Assembly (NCBI RefSeq): GCF_000949135.2
Contig: NZ_JTAN02000021.1
Coordinates: forward strand, 992,001 to 1,056,000
Direction of reading: 5' to 3'
Length of the DNA: 64,000 nt
Source of the DNA: Burkholderia sp. USMB20
GTDB taxonomy: Bacteria; Pseudomonadota; Gammaproteobacteria; Burkholderiales; Burkholderiaceae
Shown here: in pieces, positions 35,991-47,654 of the stretch
Layout: every line of letters begins with the position of its first letter
Numbering within the stretch: position 1 is the stretch's first letter
Notes under the pieces: generated by a model
Databases searched by the model: none
The model's input: only the letters and a program-made list of their open reading frames with translations
Told to the model about the DNA's origin: nothing
Position numbers and translations under genes: made by a program

Positions 35991-37049
35991 TCAGAAGCGA
36001 TGCACGATGCCGAGCTGCACGCCGCGCGCATTCGCGCCCGGATACGCGAGCGGCAGGCCCGGGTTCGCCGCGCCGGCGAGCGTGTAGCCAGCCTGGTTGC
36101 GGTTGCGCAGGTACGACAGCGCGCCATAGAAGCTCGTGCGCTTCGACAGGTCGTATTCGTACATCAGCCCGAACTGGTCCGCGTTGTCGCCCTGCGACCT
36201 CTGGTCGTGCAGGTACGCATAGCCGAGCGCGACGTAGTTCGCCGGATTGAGCTGGTACTTGACCGACAGCCCGTACACGCGCGAATCGATCCCGAGGTCT
36301 GCCCACTTCACCGCGGAGAAGCCGCCGTACACCGTCGCCTTGCCGATTGCGTACGACGCGCCGGCCATGATCGTGCGATCGGTCGTGGTCGCGGTCTTGT
36401 TCTTCAGCCACTGGCCCGCGACGAATGCCGCGAACGGCCCGTGCTCGTAGGTCACGTCGAACTGCTGGCTCGAGCCAGCCGAGCGCACGCCGCCCGCGTC
36501 GCCGAATCCGAAATACAGCCCGGCCTGGAAACCGGCGATCTCGGGGCTCTGGTACGACAGCGTATTGCTGGTGCGGAACGCGAACACGGTCAGGTTGTCC
36601 ATGCCGGACGCCTGCGTGACGCCGCCGAACGCGTCCTGCCCGCCCTGGTCGTTGAACAGCGGCGAATTCTGGCGGCCCGCACGCACCTTGCCCCACTGCC
36701 CCGCGATGCCGACCCACGCCTGCCGGTTGAACATGCTGCCCGAGCTTGCCAGCGAACCGTCGTTCGGGTTGAAGCCGTTCTCGAGCGCGAACTCGATCTT
36801 CTGGCCGCCGCCGATGTCCTCGCCGCCCTTCAGCCCGAAGCGGCTGCCCCACTGGCCGCCCGAGCCGATCGCCGCCGTGTAGCCGTTGCCGGTATTCACG
36901 TACTGCGCGAATTCGTCGATCACGCCGTACAGCGTGACGCCGTCCTGCGCGAGCGCGGCGCCCGACCCACCCAGGCATGCGGCCGTAACGGCCATGCGAA
37001 GACCGGCATGCGCCGATCGCGCCCGGGAACGAATGTCTCGTGCGTTCAT
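35991..37049 (-). CDS. Gram-negative trimeric porin (OmpC-like, Burkholderia type)
   Basis: A 352-residue outer-membrane porin. The signal peptide ends ALAQDGVTLYGVIDEF, where VTLYGxID is the start of the mature beta-barrel in beta-proteobacterial porins. Typical blocks are GSRFGLKGGEDIGGGQKIEFALENGF and NRQAWVGIAGQWGKVRAGRQ, and the C-terminus ends in the BAM signal LGIVHRF with a terminal Phe. The upstream frame is open, but MNARDIRSR at 37049 gives a normal signal peptide. Confidence 0.93.
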   Translation of the reverse strand: MNARDIRSRARSAHAGLRMAVTAACLGGSGAALAQDGVTLYGVIDEFAQYVNTGNGYTAAIGSGGQWGSRFGLKGGEDIGGGQKIEFALENGFNPNDGSLASSGSMFNRQAWVGIAGQWGKVRAGRQNSPLFNDQGGQDAFGGVTQASGMDNLTVFAFRTSNTLSYQSPEIAGFQAGLYFGFGDAGGVRSAGSSQQFDVTYEHGPFAAFVAGQWLKNKTATTTDRTIMAGASYAIGKATVYGGFSAVKWADLGIDSRVYGLSVKYQLNPANYVALGYAYLHDQRSQGDNADQFGLMYEYDLSKRTSFYGALSYLRNRNQAGYTLAGAANPGLPLAYPGANARGVQLGIVHRF

Positions 37050-37226
37050 CTGCTTAGTCCTACTATTCAATGAAAAGAGAATGGAACGACGCCGGGCACG
37101 GTGGTCTGCCATGCCGGCATCGCGGATAACGAAGGTGAGGTACGACGCGGCTGCCGGTCGAGCCGGGCTCGCGGCGGCGGGCCGCTCAGGCCGGCTGCTA
37201 GCCGGCCCGGCGGACGACGCGATGCG

Positions 37227-38657
37227 TCAGTGATGAACCTCGCCGCGTTCGAGCGGCAGGATCAGGCGCTCGGGGATGCTGCGCCGCGACGCACGCGCGC
37301 CGACGTAGTACAGCACGGCCGGCACGATGAGGCCGAGAATCCACGAGATGTCGGTGCCGCCGAGCGCGTCGACGAGCGGGCCCGTGTAGATGTGCGTCGA
37401 CATGAACGGCAGCTGCACCAGGATGCCGACCACGTAGATCGTGATCGCCATCACGTTCCAGCGGCCATAGCGGCCATCCGGATCGGACAGCGCCGGCACG
37501 TCGTAGCGCGAGCGCGTGAAGCAGTAGTAGTCGACCAGGTTGATCGCGCTCCACGGCGTGAAGAACGCGAGCAGGAACAGGATGAACGCGGTGAATTCCT
37601 TCAGGAACGAATGGCGGCCGGCGAGCGCGATCAGCGTCGACACGCAGATCATCCCGAAGATGTACACGAGACGGCTCTTCGACGACACCGCGCCCTTGCC
37701 GCGGAAACCGCTGACGATCGTCGCCATCGACATGAAGCTGCCGTACGCGTTGAGCGCGGTCACCGTCACCTTGCCGAACGCGATGCTGAAGTACAGCAGC
37801 GCGGCCACGGCGCCCGTCGAGCCGAGGCCGACGATATACGACACCTCGTGGTGCGCGAACTGGCTGCCGGCCAGCGCCGCCGCGAACACGCCGAACACCA
37901 TCGCCGCCTGCGCGCCGATCACCGAGCCGAGGCCGACCGCGAGGAACGTGGCGACCGACGACGTCGAGCGCGGCAGGTAGCGCGAGTAGTCGGCGACGTA
38001 CGGGCCGAACGCGATCTGCCACGACGCGGACAGCGACATCGACAGCAGGAAGCTCGCGAGCGAGAAGTGCCTGTTCGCGAGCAGCGCGCCGACGTCGTGG
38101 TTCGCGAACAGCTGCGTGAACATGTAGACGAACGCGACGATGCCGATCACGCTCGCGATCCGGCCGACGAAGTGGATCGCGCGATAGCCGAACACCGTCA
38201 GCACGACGATCACGGCCGCGAACAGCAGGATGCCGGCCGCGTCGTCGACGTGCAGCAATTGTGCGACGGCCTGCCCGGCGAGCACCGAGCCGCTCGCGGA
38301 AAAGCCGATGTACATCAGGCACACGAGCACGATCGGGATCATCGCGCCGTAGACGCCGAACTGCACGCGGCTCGAGATCATCTGCGGCAACCCGAGCTGC
38401 GGCCCCTGCGCGCCGTGCAGCGCCATCACCGCGCCGCCGATGAACTGGCCGAGCAGCAGCGCGACCAGCGACCAGAACACGTCGCCGCCGAGCACGACCG
38501 CCAGCGCGCCCGTGACGATGGCCGTGATCTGCATGTTCGCGGACAGCCACAGCGTGAACTGGCTCAGCAGTCCGCCGTGGCGTTCGGCGTCGGGAATGAA
38601 ATCGATCGAGCGTACCTCGATCAGACCGCCGGCTTTTCCACTGGGATTCGTTGACAC
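37227..38657 (-). CDS. NCS1-family permease (cytosine/purine/allantoin type)
   Basis: A 476-residue, 12-helix nucleobase:cation symporter-1. Conserved stretches are IEVRSIDFIPDAERHG, LGQFIGGAVMALHGAQGPQLGLPQMISSRVQFG and a C-terminal domain with FFTPWSAINLVDYYCF. The last two patterns are typical of cytosine/purine permeases of the CodB/PucI type. The GTG at 38657 is chosen because it follows GGAGATTTACCC and starts right before the conserved N-terminus. The substrate is uncertain. Confidence 0.87.
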   Translation of the reverse strand: MSTNPSGKAGGLIEVRSIDFIPDAERHGGLLSQFTLWLSANMQITAIVTGALAVVLGGDVFWSLVALLLGQFIGGAVMALHGAQGPQLGLPQMISSRVQFGVYGAMIPIVLVCLMYIGFSASGSVLAGQAVAQLLHVDDAAGILLFAAVIVVLTVFGYRAIHFVGRIASVIGIVAFVYMFTQLFANHDVGALLANRHFSLASFLLSMSLSASWQIAFGPYVADYSRYLPRSTSSVATFLAVGLGSVIGAQAAMVFGVFAAALAGSQFAHHEVSYIVGLGSTGAVAALLYFSIAFGKVTVTALNAYGSFMSMATIVSGFRGKGAVSSKSRLVYIFGMICVSTLIALAGRHSFLKEFTAFILFLLAFFTPWSAINLVDYYCFTRSRYDVPALSDPDGRYGRWNVMAITIYVVGILVQLPFMSTHIYTGPLVDALGGTDISWILGLIVPAVLYYVGARASRRSIPERLILPLERGEVHH

Positions 38658-38839
38658 GGGTAAATCTCCAAGATACTGAGGATCACAAATGGTTGGGACG
38701 AGACGGAAAACGTGCCGAGCCGCCCTTTCGGCTCGTCGGGTGCGGGGCGCCGTGGATCGCCGGCATGCGCCACGCACGCACGGTCAGCACGCTGGCGCGC
38801 AATGGGCACGACGTGTGCCGACATTGCCAGCGGATGATC

Positions 38840-38851
38840 TTGTATATACAA
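38840..38851. promoter_or_regulatory. TTGTATATACAA palindrome, GntR-type operator candidate
   Basis: A perfect 12-bp palindrome lies about 185 bp upstream of the NCS1 permease start. TTGTATATACAA matches the operator pattern of FadR/VanR-subfamily GntR regulators. The remainder of the 38658-38973 intergenic region holds no gene. Confidence 0.5.
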
Positions 38852-38973
38852 CTTGGCTGATATCGGTGATTACCCGGAATCCGGGAATTTTGGAAATCGT
38901 CTGAGAAAACGGGATACGTCCGACCCGCGGAGCAGTCGGTTGTGCGTATGACAAATGCATGGAAAACGAAAGC

Positions 38974-39651
38974 TCAGGCGCCGGCGGGCGACACGGGATC
39001 GGGTGCGGCGACCATGTCGGCCGCAGGAAGGAGTGTCAGCATGCGCCGCACGGCCTCGACGTCGCGTGCATGCAGCCATTCGTCGTAGTCGTCGCGACGC
39101 AGGATCACGACGCCCCGCTTCTCGTCGCCGGGCCGATGCATGCGCGCGAACACCGGATGATCGTCCGCATTGACCGTGAGCATCGTCATGCCGATCCGCT
39201 CGTGGCCGTCGGCCGCTTCGTAGCGCCGCCAGAGGCCGGCGACGCAGCACGGTTGCCAGCCGTCGACGCCGATCCGGTGCCACACGTTGCGGCCCGTCTC
39301 GTAGCACGGCTCGAAGATCCAGCGCGCCGGAATCAGGCAGCGCTGGCCATTGCGCCAGGCGTTGCCGTAGAGTCGCGACTCACCGACCGTCTCCGCGCGC
39401 GCGTTCACCGTATCGAGCTTCTTTCGCTTGCGGCCGCGCTCGTCGAGACGCTCGGGCTGCATGAACTTCGGCCAGAAACCGAACACCGCGCTGACGACCG
39501 CGAGACCGTCGCCGTCGGCACGTGCGATGGGCGCCGCATAGTCCGGATACACGTCGGGTTCCCACGGGTCGCGGCGAAACAGGTCGCCGATGCCGATCCT
39601 CAGCTCGCTGATGCCCGGGTCTTCATCGGGGGCGCGGTAGTGGGTACACAT
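38974..39651 (-). CDS. SRAP-family protein (SOS response-associated, YedK/HMCES-like)
   Basis: A 225-residue protein that begins MCTHYRAP; Cys2 is the residue that cross-links abasic sites in single-stranded DNA in SRAP proteins. NARAET carries the conserved Asn/Arg/Glu, RCLIPARWIFEP the catalytic-Glu region, and DDHPVFARMHRP the late His. The last two differ from the usual RCLxPAxGFYEW and HxRMP patterns, so this is a divergent branch. The ATG at 39651 is required to place Cys at position 2; the open frame upstream is ignored. Confidence 0.88.
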   Translation of the reverse strand: MCTHYRAPDEDPGISELRIGIGDLFRRDPWEPDVYPDYAAPIARADGDGLAVVSAVFGFWPKFMQPERLDERGRKRKKLDTVNARAETVGESRLYGNAWRNGQRCLIPARWIFEPCYETGRNVWHRIGVDGWQPCCVAGLWRRYEAADGHERIGMTMLTVNADDHPVFARMHRPGDEKRGVVILRRDDYDEWLHARDVEAVRRMLTLLPAADMVAAPDPVSPAGA

Positions 39652-39890
39652 GGTTGGGCAGACGATGGACGCGATGTCTTCATCGTAGGTCAGCGCGCAC
39701 GCCACGGTTGCGCGGTCGCCTGGTATGACGAAACAGTCTTGCGAGAGCGCTTTCGGCGGTCACCGCCCGCCGCGGCTCAGGCGAGCTGCTCCGATCCGAC
39801 GACAATCCGTGCGAGGCCAGTGAATCGGCGTGGAACCGCCACGATGAACGGTTCGCGCGGGAGGGTCAACCGCAACCCGCATCCCGCCCG

Positions 39891-40907
39891 CTACGCGCCC
39901 GTTCCGGCCAGCCGCGACACGCTCGGCGCGACACCGGTCCAGCGCTTGTACGCCTGCGAGAACGACGACATGTCGCTGAACCCCAGTTCCTCCGCGATTT
40001 CCTTGATCGACAGCCGCCCTTCGGCGATCAGCGTCTGCGCACGCGTCCTGCGCACCGCATTCGAGATGTCGCGGAAGCACGCGCCCTCTTCCCGCAGCCG
40101 GCGCTTGAGCGTGCGCTCGCTCGTGTTCAGCAGCGTCGCGATGTCCTTCAGCTGCGGCGGCCGGTCGAACGGCCGCGTAGCGAGGTATTCGTTCAGGAAC
40201 GACACGAAGTCGACGCGCGTGCGCCGGCGCGAGACCAGCTCCGCGCACATGCGCTCGCACATCGCGGCGGTCGCGGCGTTGGCCTGCGGCAACGGCCGTT
40301 CGAGCTGCGCATGCCCGAACGTGATCGCATTGCCGGGCCGCCCGTACCGGACCCGCGTGCCGAGTACCTGCCGGCCGCCCGGCTGCGCGTCATACGCGAC
40401 GTCGAACGTCGCGAGTTCGAACGCGTCGCCGGTCACGTCGCGCAGCACGCGACAGGTCGCGCCCATCGCACGCTCGACGAAGAAGCGCTGCAGCGGCGTC
40501 GACAGTTCCGGCGACGCGTCGAATACGATCGCGTCGTGTCGACCGGCGCGACGGTACGTCATCCCGACGAACGTATAGGTCAGCGCCAGATAGCGGCCGG
40601 CGAGCGCAACGGCGTCCATGCCGGTCGCGCTGCTCAGCAGCCCGTACCCGAGCAGCCCGTAGGCCGACAGCTGATACGACAGGCCGACCGTCAGGCCGAC
40701 GCCCGGCTCGTCGCCTGTCAGCGCGAGCAGGTTCGACGCGACCGTCAGTTCCTGCGCGGTCAGCACCGTGAAGTCCGGATCGGCGAGCTGCTTCAGCGTG
40801 AGTTGCGAGCCCTTCAGCAAGGCCGCCGGCGCGATCGCACGCGCTCGCCCGAACGCGATCATCAGCAGGACGGAAGCCGGGCTGCGGGCAAAGTTCCAGA
40901 CGTTCAT
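39891..40907 (-). CDS. AraC-family transcriptional regulator
   Basis: A 338-residue regulator of the OruR/ArgR-like AraC branch: an N-terminal effector domain of about 200 residues and a C-terminal double HTH (PPQLKDIATLLNTSERTLKRRLREEG ... IKEIAEELGFSDMSSFSQAYKRWTGVAP). It is divergent from the alpha/beta hydrolase at 41044, which is the natural candidate target. Confidence 0.9.
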   Translation of the reverse strand: MNVWNFARSPASVLLMIAFGRARAIAPAALLKGSQLTLKQLADPDFTVLTAQELTVASNLLALTGDEPGVGLTVGLSYQLSAYGLLGYGLLSSATGMDAVALAGRYLALTYTFVGMTYRRAGRHDAIVFDASPELSTPLQRFFVERAMGATCRVLRDVTGDAFELATFDVAYDAQPGGRQVLGTRVRYGRPGNAITFGHAQLERPLPQANAATAAMCERMCAELVSRRRTRVDFVSFLNEYLATRPFDRPPQLKDIATLLNTSERTLKRRLREEGACFRDISNAVRRTRAQTLIAEGRLSIKEIAEELGFSDMSSFSQAYKRWTGVAPSVSRLAGTGA

Positions 40908-41043
40908 CGGACGCCTCGTGACGTGTGTTGGCCTAGATTCTAAAGCGGTTGGCCCACGCCAGCATGGCCGGCGACCGGCCGCCGGATCAAGATGGGCTCC
41001 ATCGCAACCCGCCCTTTCGTGCAATCGACCGGAGTCCGCCGCC

Positions 41044-42018
41044 ATGTCCAAGACCTATGCCGACCAACCCGTCTGGCGTGCCATGCAGGCATTCCTGCCG
41101 TCCGACTTCCAGTGGACCGCCGACCGCGAGCCGAATGAGGCATGGTGGCGCTGGAACGGTCATCGCCTCCACCTCGACACGTATCGCGATCCTCTGGCGA
41201 AAGTGAAGGTGATCCTGTTCCATGGCGTCGGTACCAACGGGCGGCAGATGTCGATGATCGTCGGCGAGCAGCTCGCGCGACGCGGCTACGAGACGATCGC
41301 GGTGGACATGCCCGAATACGGGATGACCGAAGTGGCGCGCGGCGCGCTCGTGCGCTACGACGACTGGGTGCGCGCCGGCAGCGACCTGATCGACGCGGAG
41401 CGCGCGAAGGACGATCGCCCCATCGTGCTCTACGGGCTGAGCGCGGGCGGCATGCTGACCTATCATGTGGCCGCGCTCAACGGCAGGGTCGACGGCATCG
41501 TCGGCATGACGTTCCTCGATCAGCGCCTTCGGCAGGTGCGCGACGAAACCGCACGCAACCTGTTCATGAGCCGGGTCGGCGGCCCGATGACGCACTTCAC
41601 CGCGAAGACGCCGCTGCGCGCGATGCGCATCCCGATGTCGCTCGCGAGCAAGATGCACGCGCTCGTCAACCGCGACGACGCGCTGAAGGTGTGGCTGTCC
41701 GATCGCACGTCGGCCGGCAACGCGATGACGATGGCCTTTCTCGATTCGTACATGTCGTATCGGCCGGCGATCGAACCGGAGAACTTCCGCGTCTGCCCGA
41801 TCCTGCTCACGCAGCCGGCCGCGGACCGCTGGACGCCGAAGCACCTGAGCGAGCCATTCCTCGCGCGGATCCGCAACGTGCCCGTCAAGGTCGTGATGCT
41901 CGACAACGCCGGCCACTATCCGCTCGAACAGCCGGGACTTGCGCAGATGGTGGACGCGATCGATGCGTTCTATCGCGACGTGACGGCGCAGCCCGCGCAC
42001 ACGCGGGTGCCTTCGTGA
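41044..42018 (+). CDS. Alpha/beta hydrolase
   Basis: A 324-residue serine hydrolase. VILFHGVGTNGRQM is the oxyanion region, LYGLSAGGML the nucleophile elbow (Ser in GLSAG), and DNAGHYPLEQPG the catalytic His near the C-terminus. There is no signal peptide, so it is cytoplasmic. The substrate is unknown. The ATG at 41044 follows a weak GGAG. It lies divergent to the AraC gene with 136 bp between. Confidence 0.87.
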   Translation: MSKTYADQPVWRAMQAFLPSDFQWTADREPNEAWWRWNGHRLHLDTYRDPLAKVKVILFHGVGTNGRQMSMIVGEQLARRGYETIAVDMPEYGMTEVARGALVRYDDWVRAGSDLIDAERAKDDRPIVLYGLSAGGMLTYHVAALNGRVDGIVGMTFLDQRLRQVRDETARNLFMSRVGGPMTHFTAKTPLRAMRIPMSLASKMHALVNRDDALKVWLSDRTSAGNAMTMAFLDSYMSYRPAIEPENFRVCPILLTQPAADRWTPKHLSEPFLARIRNVPVKVVMLDNAGHYPLEQPGLAQMVDAIDAFYRDVTAQPAHTRVPS

Positions 42019-42150
42019 CCTTCCGCGGCAAGGCCCGCATGCGCAGCCTCGACGTTGATCGATCGTCGGCGACCCGGATATTGCCGGCGCGACAAGCAAC
42101 ATCGAATCCGGCGCGAGAGACCCGACGCCGACGCCTGCGACCCGCGCACG

Positions 42151-42178
42151 CAAAAAAGCCCCGCCGTGGCGGGGCTTC
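42151..42178 (-). terminator. Terminator of the bkd operon
   Basis: AAGCCCCGCC and GGCGGGGCTT pair (42156-42165 with 42168-42177). On the minus strand the hairpin is followed by TTTTTTG. It sits 27 bp after the lpdV stop. Confidence 0.8.
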
Positions 42179-42204
42179 GATCAGCCGCACGGGTCGGCAC
42201 ATGC

Positions 42205-43596
42205 TCACACGTGCAGCGCATGTCCCAGCGCGCGCAACGCCGCCTCCTGCATCGCTTCGCCGAGTGTCGGATGCGCGTGGATCGTGCCGCCGATGTCCTC
42301 GAGCCGCGCGCCCATCTCGAGCGACTGCGAAAACGCGGCGGCCAGTTCCGACACGCCGCGCCCCACCGCCTGCCAGCCGACGATCAGGTGCGTGTCGCGC
42401 CGCGCGACGACGCGCACGAAACCGTCGGTCGCCTGCAGCGTCATCGCGCGGCCGTTCGCCGCGAACGGGAACGACGCGCTGATGCAGTCGACACCGGCCG
42501 CCTTCGCGTCGTCGGGCGACCAGCCGGACGTGACGACCTCGGGATCGGTGAAGCACACGGCCGGGATCGAGGCCGGCGTGAACTTGCGGCGCCGTCCCGC
42601 GATCAGCTCGGCCACCATCTCGCCTTGCGCCATCGCGCGATGCGCGAGCATCGGCTCGCCGGCGACGTCGCCGATCGCCCATACGTTGCGCATCGACGTC
42701 CGGCATTCGTCATCGATGCGCAGCGCGCGACCGTTGCGATCGAGCGGCATCGATTCGAGCCCGAAGCCGTCGACGCGCGGCCGGCGACCGACCGCGACCA
42801 GCACGCGATCGGCCGGCAGGGTTTTCTCCGCGCCGTCGGGCGCCTGCACGCGCACCGCGCCGTCGCTCGCGAGGCCCAGCACCTTGTGGCCCGTCCATAG
42901 CCCGACGCCGAGCCGCGCGAGCGAATCTGCGACCGGCTTCGCGAGTTCCGCGTCGTATGCAGGCAGCACGCGCTCGGCCGCCTCGACGATGCTGACGTCG
43001 ACGCCGAGCTTGCGATAGACGAATCCGAGTTCGAGCCCGATGTAGCCGGCACCGACGACGACCAGCCGCTTCGGCAACGACGCGGGCGACAGCGCCTCGG
43101 TCGACGAGACGACGTGCGCGCCGAACGGCATCGACGGCAGTTCGACCGGCTCCGAACCCGTCGCGAGCAACAGGTGCTCGCAGGCGATCCGCGTCGTGTG
43201 GTCGCCGGCGACGACGTCGACCGTCTTGCCGTCGACGACGCGCGCGTCGCCGTGCAGCACGCGCACGCCGTGCTTCTTCAGCAGCGCGCCGACGCCGCGC
43301 GTGAGCCGCTCGACGATGCCGTCCTTCCATGCGACGCTTTTCGCGATGTCGATCTCCGGCGCGCGCACGCGAATCCCGAGCATCCCCTCGCCGGCCTGCC
43401 CGCGCGCCTGCTCGAACGCGTCGGCGACGTGGATCAGCGCCTTCGACGGAATGCAGCCGATGTTCAGGCACGTGCCGCCGAGCCGGTCGCGCTCGACGAG
43501 CACCGTCGGAATGCCGAGCTGCCCCGCGCGAATCGCGGCGACGTAACCGCCCGGCCCGCCGCCGATCACGAGCAGCGTGGTGTGTTCGTTCTTCAT
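42205..43596 (-). CDS. lpdV: Dihydrolipoyl dehydrogenase (E3) of the branched-chain complex
   Basis: A 463-residue flavoprotein that reoxidises E2 dihydrolipoamide with NAD+. It has the FAD motif [19 protein letters not shown], the redox disulfide [15 protein letters not shown], the NAD motif [20 protein letters not shown] and the C-terminal [15 protein letters not shown] His/Glu pair. It is the last gene of the bkd operon, 5 bp after bkdB, and is the dedicated E3 for that complex by position. Confidence 0.95.
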   Translation of the reverse strand: MKNEHTTLLVIGGGPGGYVAAIRAGQLGIPTVLVERDRLGGTCLNIGCIPSKALIHVADAFEQARGQAGEGMLGIRVRAPEIDIAKSVAWKDGIVERLTRGVGALLKKHGVRVLHGDARVVDGKTVDVVAGDHTTRIACEHLLLATGSEPVELPSMPFGAHVVSSTEALSPASLPKRLVVVGAGYIGLELGFVYRKLGVDVSIVEAAERVLPAYDAELAKPVADSLARLGVGLWTGHKVLGLASDGAVRVQAPDGAEKTLPADRVLVAVGRRPRVDGFGLESMPLDRNGRALRIDDECRTSMRNVWAIGDVAGEPMLAHRAMAQGEMVAELIAGRRRKFTPASIPAVCFTDPEVVTSGWSPDDAKAAGVDCISASFPFAANGRAMTLQATDGFVRVVARRDTHLIVGWQAVGRGVSELAAAFSQSLEMGARLEDIGGTIHAHPTLGEAMQEAALRALGHALHV

Positions 43597-43601
43597 CGGG
43601 C

Positions 43602-44939
43602 TCACTCCACGAACAGCAGCGCCGGGCGCTCGAGCACCTCGCGCACGGCCTGGATGAATTCGGCCGCGTCCGCGCCGTCGACGACGCGATGGTCGAACGA
43701 CGACGACAGGTTCATCATCTTGCGCGCGACGATCGCGCCGTCGCGGATCATCGGCCGCTCGACGATCCGGTTCACGCCGACGATGCCGACCTCGGGATGG
43801 TTGATGACCGGCGTCGACACGATGCCGCCGAGCGCGCCGAGGCTCGAGATCGTGATCGTCGAGCCGGTCAGCTCGTCGCGCTGCGCGCGGTTCGCGCGCA
43901 CCGCGTCGGCGAGCCGCGCGATTTCCGCCGAGATCGACCATACGTCGCGCGCCTCCGCATGACGCAGCACCGGCACCGTGAGGCCGCCGTCCGTCTGCGT
44001 CGCGACGCCCATGTGCACCGCGCCGTATTGCGTGACGACACCGGCTTCGTCGTCGTAGCGCGCGTTGATCTGCGGGAAGTCGCGCAGCGCGATCACCATC
44101 GCGCGGATCAGCAGCGGCAGCGGCGTGAGCCGGCCGCGCGTGTCGCCGTGGCGCCGGTTCAGCTCGGCGCGCAGCGCTTCGAGCTCGGTGACGTCGATCT
44201 CCTCGACGTAGCTGAAGTGCGGAATGCGGCGCTTCGCTTCCTGCATCTTGCGCGCGATCGCGCGCCGCAGGCCGATCACCGGCACCTCGGTTGCGTCGTT
44301 GCGCTCGGCGTAGCCTCGCGCTTGCGATCCGCGCGCAGCGCCCCCGCCCGTGCGCGCATACGCGTCGAGGTCCGCGTGCAGGATCCGCCCGGCCTCGCCG
44401 GTGCCGCGCACGTAGCGCAGCTCGATGCCCATGTCCCACGCGCGCTGGCGCACCGCCGGCGACGCGAGCGGCCGTTCGCCCGGCGCGAGCGCCGCGCGCG
44501 GCGCCGCCGCATGTTCCGCGCGGCGCGGCTCGGCCGGCGCGCGGGACGCGGCGTGCGTCACCGCCTTCGACGACGCATGTGTTTCGGATCCCTCAGCGAT
44601 GGAAGATGACTCGGCAGGCACGTCGACCGCCGCCGCTCGCCGCGTCGCATCCGGGCCTGCATCGTGTGCTTTCGCGCCCGATTTCAGGTTGCCGTCGCCT
44701 TCGACTTCGAGACGAATCAGCTCGCTGCCGACCGCCATCATCTCGCCGATCCGGCCGCCGAGCTCCAGCACCTTGCCCGCCACCGGCGACGGAATCTCCA
44801 CCGCCGCCTTGTCGGTCATCACATCGGCGAGCGGCTGGTCTTCGGCGATCGTCTGCCCCGGTTGAACGTGCCAGGCCACCAGCTCGACCTCGGCGATCCC
44901 TTCGCCGATATCCGGCATCTTGATGACATGAATCCCCAT
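43602..44939 (-). CDS. bkdB: Lipoamide acyltransferase (E2) of branched-chain 2-oxoacid dehydrogenase
   Basis: A 445-residue E2 core. One lipoyl domain carries the lipoate at K44 ([12 protein letters not shown]); a flexible Ala/Pro/Ser/His linker follows. The peripheral-subunit-binding domain ([35 protein letters not shown]) is at about residue 155-190. The catalytic acyltransferase domain ends in [14 protein letters not shown], with the active His and Asp. The operon context with two E1 subunits identifies the branched-chain type. Confidence 0.94.
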   Translation of the reverse strand: MGIHVIKMPDIGEGIAEVELVAWHVQPGQTIAEDQPLADVMTDKAAVEIPSPVAGKVLELGGRIGEMMAVGSELIRLEVEGDGNLKSGAKAHDAGPDATRRAAAVDVPAESSSIAEGSETHASSKAVTHAASRAPAEPRRAEHAAAPRAALAPGERPLASPAVRQRAWDMGIELRYVRGTGEAGRILHADLDAYARTGGGAARGSQARGYAERNDATEVPVIGLRRAIARKMQEAKRRIPHFSYVEEIDVTELEALRAELNRRHGDTRGRLTPLPLLIRAMVIALRDFPQINARYDDEAGVVTQYGAVHMGVATQTDGGLTVPVLRHAEARDVWSISAEIARLADAVRANRAQRDELTGSTITISSLGALGGIVSTPVINHPEVGIVGVNRIVERPMIRDGAIVARKMMNLSSSFDHRVVDGADAAEFIQAVREVLERPALLFVE

Positions 44940-44940
44940 C

Positions 44941-45984
44941 TCAGGCCTCCATCACGCGGCGCAACGCTTCGCCGACCCGGGCCGGCCCGGGGAAATACGC
45001 CCATTCCTGCGCGTGCGGATACGGCGTGTCCCAGCCCGTCGTCCGCTCGACCGGTGCCTCCAGATGGTAGAAGCAGTGTTCCTGGACGAGCGACACCAGC
45101 TCCGCGCCGTAGCCGCAGGTGCGCGTCGCCTCGTGCACCACCACGCAGCGGCCGGTCTTGCGCACCGACGCGACGATCGTGTCGAGATCGACCGGCCACA
45201 GCGTGCGCAGGTCGATCACTTCCGCATCGATGCCGGTCTCCTCGGCAGCCGCCAGCGACACGTGGACGGTCGTGCCGTACGTCAGCACCGTCACGTCGTT
45301 GCCGGGCCGCACGACGGCGGCCGTGTCGAGCGGCACCGTGTAATAGCCGTCCGGCACCTCGCTGCCCGGATGCTTGAGCCACGATGTGACCGGACGCTCG
45401 TGATGGCCGTCGAACGGCCCGTTGTACAGGCGTTTCGGCTCGAGGAAGATCACCGGGTCGTCGTTCTCGATCGACGCGATCAGCAGTCCTTTCGCGTCGT
45501 ACGGATTCGACGGCATCACCGTGCGCAGTCCGCAGACCTGCGTGAACATCGCCTCCGGGCTCTGGCTGTGCGTCTGGCCGCCGTAGATGCCGCCGCCGCA
45601 CGGCATCCGGATCGTCATCGGCGCGGTGAACTGGCCCGCCGAGCGATAGCGCAGCCGCGCGCCTTCCGACACGATCTGGTCGGACGCCGGGTAGAAGTAG
45701 TCCGCGAACTGGATCTCGCAGACCGGCCGCAAGCCATACGCGCCCATCCCGACCGCAGCACCCACGATCCCGCCTTCCGAGATCGGCGCGTCGAACACGC
45801 GCGACTTGCCGTACTTGGCCTGCAGCCCCTCGGTGCAGCGGAACACGCCGCCGAAGTAGCCGACGTCCTGCCCGAACACGACCACGTCGTCGTCGCGGCC
45901 GAGCATCACGTCCATCGCGGAGCGCAGCGCCTGGATCATCGTCATCGGCTGGGCCGACGCCGTCGTTGTTTCATGTTGCGCCAT
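44941..45984 (-). CDS. bkdA2: 2-oxoisovalerate dehydrogenase E1 beta subunit
   Basis: A 347-residue transketolase-like subunit: VVVFGQDVGYFGGVFRCTEGL, VFDAPISEGGIVGAAVGMGAYG and QFADYFYPASDQIVSE are E1-beta signatures. It pairs with the E1 alpha just upstream (2 bp gap) to decarboxylate the 2-oxoacids of Val, Leu and Ile. Confidence 0.94.
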   Translation of the reverse strand: MAQHETTTASAQPMTMIQALRSAMDVMLGRDDDVVVFGQDVGYFGGVFRCTEGLQAKYGKSRVFDAPISEGGIVGAAVGMGAYGLRPVCEIQFADYFYPASDQIVSEGARLRYRSAGQFTAPMTIRMPCGGGIYGGQTHSQSPEAMFTQVCGLRTVMPSNPYDAKGLLIASIENDDPVIFLEPKRLYNGPFDGHHERPVTSWLKHPGSEVPDGYYTVPLDTAAVVRPGNDVTVLTYGTTVHVSLAAAEETGIDAEVIDLRTLWPVDLDTIVASVRKTGRCVVVHEATRTCGYGAELVSLVQEHCFYHLEAPVERTTGWDTPYPHAQEWAYFPGPARVGEALRRVMEA

Positions 45985-45986
45985 GA

Positions 45987-47654
<1,668 letters not shown>

